Source: DATKDP01 sp035546335
Lineage (GTDB): Bacteria; Acidobacteriota; Thermoanaerobaculia; Gp7-AA8
Direction of reading: 5' to 3'
DNA length: 64,000 nucleotides
NCBI GenBank assembly: GCA_035546335.1
Contig: DATKDP010000016.1
Span: forward strand, 135,971 to 199,970
Shown here piece after piece: positions 58,779-64,000 of the stretch (positions are counted from its first letter, which is position 1; each line of letters starts with the position of its first letter). Made by a program: the position numbers and the translations under genes. The notes beneath the pieces were generated by a model, which searched no databases, was not told where the DNA came from, and saw nothing but the letters and a program-made list of their open reading frames with translations.

Positions 58779-60902
58779 ATGCGAAGATCGACAATTCTCA
58801 TCACAGCATCGATTCTGGCCGTTGCGCTTCCGCTCGCAGCCGATGACAAGCACCAGTCGTATGTGACCTATGACTCGGGTGGGAGCATCGTCGTCCAGCA
58901 GTTCGATGGACGTGAAGTCGAAGCGCGCGCGAACCTGCCGATTTTCCCGGGAGACGAATTTCGCACGACGCGTCGGGGACGAGCCGAAGTGCGTCTGGCT
59001 GATGGCAACGTGATGGCGCTCAGCCGCGACACGGCGGTCCGTTTCCAGTCGATTCTCGACAGTTACGAGGGGGAAGGCGAATCGACGGTCGCGCAGCTGC
59101 TCGGCGGACAAGTGATGGTTCATCGTCTCTCCTCGAGCAACACACCGTTGCGACTCGACACCGAGACGGCCAGCTATGCCAGTACACGTGATGCGAGCTA
59201 TTCGGTCGAGACGCTGAATCGCGGGCAGGACGTGATCACTGTGTATCGCGGATCGGTCGAAGTGCGAACGCCGTCGCGAGTTGCACGATTGCGCGCCGGC
59301 GAGCGGGGCACGATCGACGGCGATGGGGTGCACGGAACGACGCAGGCTGGTGGCGCGATGGGTGACTTCGAGGATTGGTCTATGCGCCGAGCCGATCGTT
59401 ACATGGGGCGAAGCAGTCGCTATCTCGACGCTCGTCTTGCCTACGCCGAGGATGACCTCGCATCGTACGGCTCGTGGGTTTACGCCAGCGACTATGGCAG
59501 CCATGTCTGGCGGCCGCGAGTGTCCTACGGCTGGCGTCCCTACTACTACGGTTCGTGGATCTCGAGCCCTTCCGGGGCTCTCGTCTGGGTTTCTGACGAG
59601 CCATGGGGCTGGGCGCCGTATCACTACGGGCGGTGGGCGTGGTCGAGCCGCTACGGGTGGGTCTGGATTCCGGGTGGGGGCTACGCTCCTGCGTGGGTCT
59701 ACTGGGCCTTCGGTCCCACGTACGTCGGGTGGGTGCCGGCAGGATGGTTCGACTGCTATCGGCCGTACTACCCCTGGCTCTACCGTCCGCACGTGCGCGG
59801 AGGAATCAGCATCGGATTCGGGTTTTACGGGCGTGTCCGGCTGGGCAACGTCGATCTTCAGCCCTGGACTTTCGTCACGCCGGGCGTGCTCGTGTCGCGG
59901 CGTGTCGATCGCGCGGCGCTGACCACCGACGACATCAAACGGAGACTCGTGCGCGATGGTGATGGTGCTGCGATCGCCAAGGGATCCGTCCGTTTCGGTC
60001 GCGATGAATTGAGAGATCCGCATGCTGCGGTTCGGGAGATCTCCCGCCGCGGCATCGGAGGCGGTACCGGCAAAGAGGGCTCGGGGACCACGTCGGATTT
60101 GACTCCTTTTTTCCGGCGTGACCCCGAGCTTTCGCCGGCCGTGCGAGACCATGTTGCTCGCCTGAGTCGTCCTGCCGACGGGGGCGATGGTGTGCGGACA
60201 CGGATCACGACAGGAGGCGGCGAGAGCGGCCGGATCATTCGAGGAGCCGACGGCAGCGGACGCGATGCTTCGCGGGTCGTTCCGCGAGCCGGAACCGGCG
60301 GAACCGAAGGGGGCACCGCGTCTCCGTCGGGCACGATCGGCCGCAGGCCTGCGAGCGGTTCCGACTCGCCGGCGACACAGACTCCGGGAAGGGCGATCGG
60401 TCGCGAGCGGGAAGGCTCGTCCACTTCCGGCGCCACGCCGAGAACACCCGGGTCAGTGCAGAGGTCGGACGAGGGCGACTGGAGGAGACTCGAGCGCCCG
60501 CGGACGGAAGGAGAGGTGTCTGCGCCGCGCACTGTGCCGCGGCAGCAGTCTTCAGGAGATCGCGAATGGCGGCGTGGCACCGTGCCGCGCGATTCCGCCG
60601 CGCCCGCGCCGGCGGCGGCTGGAGGGTCCTCGAGGATCGCGGCGCCACGCAGCTCGGGCGAGGAGCGCGTGACTCCGCGCGACGTTTCCCGACGTATCAT
60701 CGATCAGATCGGGGGTCCCCGAGTCTCGCCGGCGAGTCCGGGTGCGAAGCCGAGCACGAAGGAGGCGCCACCGAGCTCCCGGAGCGCGCAGCCCCGTATC
60801 GAGAGCCGGCCACGTCAGGAGGCTCCGAAGCAGCGCGAAGCACCGAAACAGGAATCGAAGCCGTCTCAGGGAAGCGAGCGGCGCTCGATCAAGAGGGATT
60901 AG
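58779..60902 (+). CDS. FecR-domain and DUF6600-type exported protein
   Basis: This exported protein has 707 residues. Residues 1-22 are a signal peptide (MRRSTILITASILAVALPLA). A FecR-like beta domain follows (about 40-210; IFPGDEFRTTRRGRAEVRLA, VITVYRGSVEVRTPS, LRAGERGTID). Residues about 230-410 are extremely Trp/Tyr/Gly-rich (SYGWRPYYYGSWISS, WGWAPYHYGRWAW), as in DUF6600 proteins. The last 300 residues are Ser/Arg/Gly/Pro-rich and likely disordered. No sigma/anti-sigma partner is adjacent, so it is probably structural rather than a FecR regulator. ATG 58779 is preferred; the frame extends to 58614. Confidence 0.88.
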   Translation: MRRSTILITASILAVALPLAADDKHQSYVTYDSGGSIVVQQFDGREVEARANLPIFPGDEFRTTRRGRAEVRLADGNVMALSRDTAVRFQSILDSYEGEGESTVAQLLGGQVMVHRLSSSNTPLRLDTETASYASTRDASYSVETLNRGQDVITVYRGSVEVRTPSRVARLRAGERGTIDGDGVHGTTQAGGAMGDFEDWSMRRADRYMGRSSRYLDARLAYAEDDLASYGSWVYASDYGSHVWRPRVSYGWRPYYYGSWISSPSGALVWVSDEPWGWAPYHYGRWAWSSRYGWVWIPGGGYAPAWVYWAFGPTYVGWVPAGWFDCYRPYYPWLYRPHVRGGISIGFGFYGRVRLGNVDLQPWTFVTPGVLVSRRVDRAALTTDDIKRRLVRDGDGAAIAKGSVRFGRDELRDPHAAVREISRRGIGGGTGKEGSGTTSDLTPFFRRDPELSPAVRDHVARLSRPADGGDGVRTRITTGGGESGRIIRGADGSGRDASRVVPRAGTGGTEGGTASPSGTIGRRPASGSDSPATQTPGRAIGREREGSSTSGATPRTPGSVQRSDEGDWRRLERPRTEGEVSAPRTVPRQQSSGDREWRRGTVPRDSAAPAPAAAGGSSRIAAPRSSGEERVTPRDVSRRIIDQIGGPRVSPASPGAKPSTKEAPPSSRSAQPRIESRPRQEAPKQREAPKQESKPSQGSERRSIKRD

Positions 60903-60964
60903 GCTGGCTGCGGGGCTCACACCCGACGCCCACCCTCGCTTCCAATGACACTGGCCGTGCGGTC

Positions 60965-61070
60965 ATCCTGAACGAGCGCGGGGGGCGGGTGTGAGTGAAG
61001 GATCTGCGTTCTTAGACAGCTGCCGATCGCAGATTCTTCGCTCACGCCCACCCAACCGCCTCGCTCAGGA
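60965..61070. repeat. About 105-bp nested palindrome
   Basis: Arms GGGCGGGTGTGAGTGAAGGA... (60983-61008) and its near complement (61028-61053) flank a 19-base loop. Outer arms TCCTGAACGAG and CTCGCTCAGGA extend it. It occupies the gap between the FecR gene and the small membrane protein gene. Its outer arm resembles CTCAGGATGAC at 62084-62094. Confidence 0.7.
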
Positions 61071-61164
61071 CAGTGCGCCGCGCGGCTCACTGCGTCGCCG
61101 ACCCAAGCCGCATTTGCAGGTCAATCACCACTTTCATTGATCTCGATTCGGATTCACTCCTACA

Positions 61165-61419
61165 ATGGCGGCAGGCATGGCCGTCCGTGTTCTCTTCATC
61201 ATCTACTGCCTCGAGGCAGGTATTTTTTTCGTCATGATTCCGTGGACGAGGTTCTGGGCGCTGAATCCGATCCTGCACACGGCGCCGATTCTCAATCTCC
61301 TGGTCGACAACGGGTTTTTCCGCGGCTTTGTCTCCGGCTTCGGAGTCATCCACATCGTCATCGGAGCCCACGAGCTCGCCCGCGTTCTCGCCGCGCGCAA
61401 CTCCGGCAGATCGCGGTGA
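61165..61419 (+). CDS. Small membrane protein coupled to the second ThiE homologue
   Basis: This 84-residue protein has a hydrophobic N-terminal helix (about 5-25; MAVRVLFIIYCLEAGIFFVM) and a second hydrophobic stretch (about 55-75; GFVSGFGVIHIVIGAHELA). It is probably an inner-membrane protein with both helices crossing. It resembles no family I can name. The stop overlaps the next start (GTGA), so translation of the ThiE/TenI homologue is coupled to it. Confidence 0.75.
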   Translation: MAAGMAVRVLFIIYCLEAGIFFVMIPWTRFWALNPILHTAPILNLLVDNGFFRGFVSGFGVIHIVIGAHELARVLAARNSGRSR

Positions 61420-62012
61420 AGAGCTACGCCATCGCCAATGCCGGGCAAGAGGTCTCGCCTCGATTCGTCGAGCGCATCGCCCTTCTCTCCGAGCTCGGCG
61501 TCGACTACATCCAGCTCAGAGCGAAGAGTGCTCCGCCGCGCTTTGTCTTCGAGATGGCGCTGACCTGCCGTCGCACGATCGATCGAGCGACGACGAAGTT
61601 CGTGGTGAATGGCCGGGCGGACGTCGCGATCGCCGCCGGCGCCGACGGTGTACACCTTCCTGCCGACGAGTTGCCGGAAGACGCAGTGCGCCGCGCCGGC
61701 CCGTCGCTGATCATCGGTCGATCGTGTCATACGCTCGTCGAGTGCCAGGCGGCTTCCCGTGCCGGGGCGGATTACGTTTTGTTCGGTTCCGTGTTCGCGC
61801 CGCGGTCGAAGGAAGGAGAGGCGCGAGTCGACCGCGATCTGCTGGCGCGCGCCGCCACCGGGAGTGAGCTCGAGGTGTTCGCGATCGGCGGAATCGCGCG
61901 CGACAATCTCGAGTTCTTCCGAGGATTGCCGATTGCCGGACTCGCCGGGATCACCCTCTTCATGGAGGACGAGCCGCTCTCGGAGATCGTGCGCGAGATC
62001 GCTGCGCTTTAG
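61416..62012 (+). CDS. Second ThiE/TenI-family protein
   Basis: This 198-residue TIM barrel is related to thiamine-phosphate synthase. It has VDYIQLRAKSAPP, FVVNGRADVAIAAGADGVHL, IIGRSCHTLVEC, ADYVLFGSVFAPRSKEG and VFAIGGIARDN. Compared with ThiE at 56.3 kb it is shorter, and the GPIFxTxTK segment is written GSVFAPRSK, so a TenI-like aminopyrimidine/thiazole tautomerase or a diverged ThiE is possible. GTG 61416 overlaps the previous stop. Confidence 0.85.
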   Translation: MKSYAIANAGQEVSPRFVERIALLSELGVDYIQLRAKSAPPRFVFEMALTCRRTIDRATTKFVVNGRADVAIAAGADGVHLPADELPEDAVRRAGPSLIIGRSCHTLVECQAASRAGADYVLFGSVFAPRSKEGEARVDRDLLARAATGSELEVFAIGGIARDNLEFFRGLPIAGLAGITLFMEDEPLSEIVREIAAL

Positions 62013-62228
62013 CAGCGGGATTAGAAGCGGCCTGAGTAACGGTGCTACTCACGGTATAGACGGTGTAGAGGAAAGGACACCGCTCAGGATGACGGCGCGG
62101 CACATGTCCTGAGAGCGGGATGCGCCGAGGAGACTTGAGAAACAGCCGGGAGATCGGCGTGGCGTGCTGATGGATGCGCATTCCTGCGTTATCCTTCTGT
62201 CCAGCGCCGTTCCGGCGCGGGAGCGTGC
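62013..62228. other. Gap before the NtrC-type regulator
   Basis: The 216 bases contain a short repeat related to CTCAGGATGAC and a few AT-richer patches. No gene, RNA or strong promoter is seen. Confidence 0.5.
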
Positions 62229-63623
62229 ATGGATCGAATCCTCATCGTCGAGGACAAGGAATCGCTGGCGAAGATGCTTCAGGAGACGCTCTCGGCGGAG
62301 AAGATCGAAGCCGATATCGCCCACTCTGCAGAGCAGGCGGAGCGCCGGCTCACCTCGGGTCAGCGCTATTCCGTCGTCCTGACCGACCTTCGCCTCCCTG
62401 GACGTGGCGGAATCGACGTTCTGCGACAGGTCAAAGAGATCGCACCGGAGTGTCCGGTCATCATCATGACCGGATACGGCACGATCGACGAAGCGGTCGA
62501 GGCGATGAAGCTCGGCGCGTGGGACTTCATTCAGAAGCCGATCGATACCGATCATCTGCTCTTCCTCATCGAGCGCTGCCGTGAGCACACGCGGCTCCGG
62601 TTCGAAAATCTCCTGCTGAAGGAGGAGTTCCAGAAGCGGCACGCCATGCCGGCGATCGTCGGTGAGGATGTGCAGATGAAGCGCCTTTCGACCGAGATTC
62701 AGAAGGTCGCCGGGACCGATGCCACTGTCCTGCTGCAGGGCGAGTCAGGAACGGGAAAGGAGTTGTTCGCACGTGCGATTCACCAGCTCTCCCCCCGGCG
62801 TGATCGAGCGTTCGTGGCCATCAACTGTGCCGCCATGCCGGAGACTCTGATCGAGAACGAGCTCTTCGGACACGAGCGCGGTGCCTATACGGGAGCTTCC
62901 AGCCGGCAGATGGGAAAGTTCGAGCTGGCCGACAGCGGCACGCTCTTTCTCGACGAGATCGGCGAGCTCGGCTTCGGTGTGCAGTCGAAACTGTTGCGCG
63001 TCCTTCAGGAGCGCAGGTTCGAGCGCATCGGCGGGACGGCGACGATCGATGTCGACGTTCGCGTGATCTGCGCCACGAATCGTGAGCTGAAGGACGAGGT
63101 GAAGATGGGCCGCTTCCGCGAAGATCTCTTCTTCAGAGTCCACGTCTTTCCGATCACCATTCCACCGCTTCGCGAGCGCCCGGCTGATTTCGATCCGCTC
63201 ATCGACTTCTTCCTTCAGAAGTTCTCGCGGGAGCTCGGTAAGAAGCCGGCGCGCCTGAGCGATGATGCACGAAGCGCCATCCGGAGATATCCCTGGCCTG
63301 GGAACATCCGTGAGCTCGAGAATTGCCTCGAGCGTGCCGTGATCCTTTGCGATCGCGACATGATCACGCCGGAGGATCTCAACCTTTCGCTCGGACTCGA
63401 AGCGGAAGATCGTGATGATCTCGATCTTTCCGGCTCCCTGTCGGACGTAGTCGATCGAACAGTGCGCCGCGTGGAGAGGGCAAAGATCCGGGAAGTCATG
63501 CGGGTGACCTCCTCGCGCGCCGAAACGGCCGAACACCTCGGGATCGGCTATCGCACGCTGCTGGGAAAGATCCGCGAGTACGGGCTCGATGAGGAGCCGA
63601 CCGAGACTCTCGATGAGCCTTGA
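62229..63623 (+). CDS. NtrC-family sigma-54-dependent response regulator
   Basis: This 464-residue regulator has a receiver (1-120) with phospho-acceptor Asp53 in VLTDLRLPG, an AAA+ sigma-54 activator domain (about 140-380) with Walker A GESGTGKE (171-178), the sigma-54 contact loop GAYTGA (218-223), Walker B GTLFLDEIGE, and a Fis-type helix-turn-helix at the C-terminus (ETAEHLGIGYRTLLGKIREY). All motifs needed for open-complex formation are present. No histidine kinase is adjacent in the window; it may lie just beyond. The target promoters are not evident. Confidence 0.95.
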   Translation: MDRILIVEDKESLAKMLQETLSAEKIEADIAHSAEQAERRLTSGQRYSVVLTDLRLPGRGGIDVLRQVKEIAPECPVIIMTGYGTIDEAVEAMKLGAWDFIQKPIDTDHLLFLIERCREHTRLRFENLLLKEEFQKRHAMPAIVGEDVQMKRLSTEIQKVAGTDATVLLQGESGTGKELFARAIHQLSPRRDRAFVAINCAAMPETLIENELFGHERGAYTGASSRQMGKFELADSGTLFLDEIGELGFGVQSKLLRVLQERRFERIGGTATIDVDVRVICATNRELKDEVKMGRFREDLFFRVHVFPITIPPLRERPADFDPLIDFFLQKFSRELGKKPARLSDDARSAIRRYPWPGNIRELENCLERAVILCDRDMITPEDLNLSLGLEAEDRDDLDLSGSLSDVVDRTVRRVERAKIREVMRVTSSRAETAEHLGIGYRTLLGKIREYGLDEEPTETLDEP

Positions 63624-63852
63624 CGATCCGATTCCCACCTCGATCGAGGTCGTCCGCTATCTCAACGAGCGCTTCGAGATCCTCGGGCTTCCGTACCGGA
63701 TCGAACAGATCGATGTTCTCCCGTACCAGAATCCGATGTGGTTGGCGAACTGGGACGTGCCGCAGCTCGCCGAGGCGCCCGAGCGCCAGCTCATCGAGCG
63801 AGAGCTTCGCGAAGCCCGTTGGAAGTTTCCGCAGGTGAGGTGGGATGGGTGA
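63613..63852 (+). CDS. Small unrecognised protein after the NtrC gene
   Basis: This 79-residue protein begins MSLDDPIPTSIEVVRYLNER, followed by FEILGLPYRIEQIDVLPYQN and then WLANWDVPQLAEAPERQLIE, and ends FPQVRWDG. It is soluble and has no known motif. The start ATG overlaps the NtrC stop region by 11 bases. The compact, Trp/Pro-rich C-terminus suggests a small conserved domain. Function unknown. Confidence 0.65.
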   Translation: MSLDDPIPTSIEVVRYLNERFEILGLPYRIEQIDVLPYQNPMWLANWDVPQLAEAPERQLIERELREARWKFPQVRWDG

Positions 63853-63976
63853 AGGGGGGATGGGTGAATAGCAGATGGCAGATCAGGCCTGTCCAAATTA
63901 GGGTCACGAAGAAAGTCGCCGGGGCTCCCGTAAACTGTATGTGTGCGACACAAAACAGGAAGGGAGACACCCGACG

Positions 63977-64000
63977 ATGCGACCATTCTGCAGCGTTTTC
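63977..64000 (+). CDS. Start of a gene leaving the window
   Basis: ATG 63977 is preceded by GGAAGGGAGA at a workable distance and an AT-richer upstream patch with TAAACTGTATG. Only eight codons (MRPFCSVF) are inside the window, so no identity can be given. Confidence 0.4.

Overview
The window is one 64 kb stretch of a high-GC bacterial chromosome, packed with genes on both strands. No single marker names the organism. The combination fits the phylum Acidobacteriota, and a Thermoanaerobaculia-like lineage is my best guess. Pointers are an Oar-like TonB receptor with an N-terminal carboxypeptidase-type domain, a GWxTD plus VWFA-related secreted protein, a DUF4388 protein, receiver/kinase fusions, a FecR/DUF6600 protein, and non-coding gaps full of short palindromic repeats. 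No rRNA, tRNA, CRISPR array or complete transposon was seen.

Layout. 1-7 kb: the 3' end of RNase R, a TPR protein, a receiver-SpoIIE phosphatase, then pth followed by a tightly coupled trio (ChlI-like AAA ATPase, ribbon-helix-helix/TPR protein, VWA protein). 7-17.9 kb: a GWxTD/VWFA secreted protein divergent from a cysteine desulfurase, DUF4388 protein, lgt, aroC, a class V aminotransferase, rmuC and a DUF4230 protein. 18-21 kb (minus strand): ribD-ribE and an unrecognised gene. 20.9-23.1 kb: a decayed accessory patch with a tandem REP array, a broken DUF4143-type ATPase, a BrnT toxin stub and the 3' end of a group II intron with domains V and VI. 23-28.5 kb: degP/htrA, dusB, an unknown protein and rimO. 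28.5-36 kb: the TonB receptor, rho and a large pseudo-receiver/Ser-Thr kinase/TonB-C protein. 36.4-41.8 kb: a small coiled-coil protein, a BtuFCD-type metal-chelate/cobalamin importer, relA/spoT and rpmB. 42-52.7 kb: pilMNOPQ, a small exported protein and a 1,480-residue exported protein with nine Hydin-type repeats. 52.8-58.2 kb: a TPR protein, a roadblock-like protein, accB, accC, thiE, aroK and a phosphoesterase. 58.2-64 kb: a repeat cluster, a FecR/DUF6600 protein, a small membrane protein with a second ThiE/TenI homologue, an NtrC-type regulator, a small unknown gene and the start of a gene leaving the window.

How the genes work together. The strongest functional units are the type IV pilus alignment/secretin operon, which apparently continues into surface-protein genes; the AAA-RHH/TPR-VWA module; the importer; and the biotin carboxylase/carrier pair. 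Many genes overlap by 1-4 bases (TGATG, ATGA, GTGA, TTGA), so translational coupling is common.

The most unusual observations are a 71-bp palindromic element with about 16-bp terminal inverted repeats, present in three near-equal copies plus one divergent copy and one half copy; a GC-rich REP family that includes a three-unit tandem array; the kinase fused to a receiver that has lost its phospho-acceptor aspartate; a Rho factor whose usual N-terminal helical domain is replaced by a basic low-complexity tail; and the pilus-linked giant repeat protein with regularly spaced cysteine pairs. I did not find a clear-cut new defence system.
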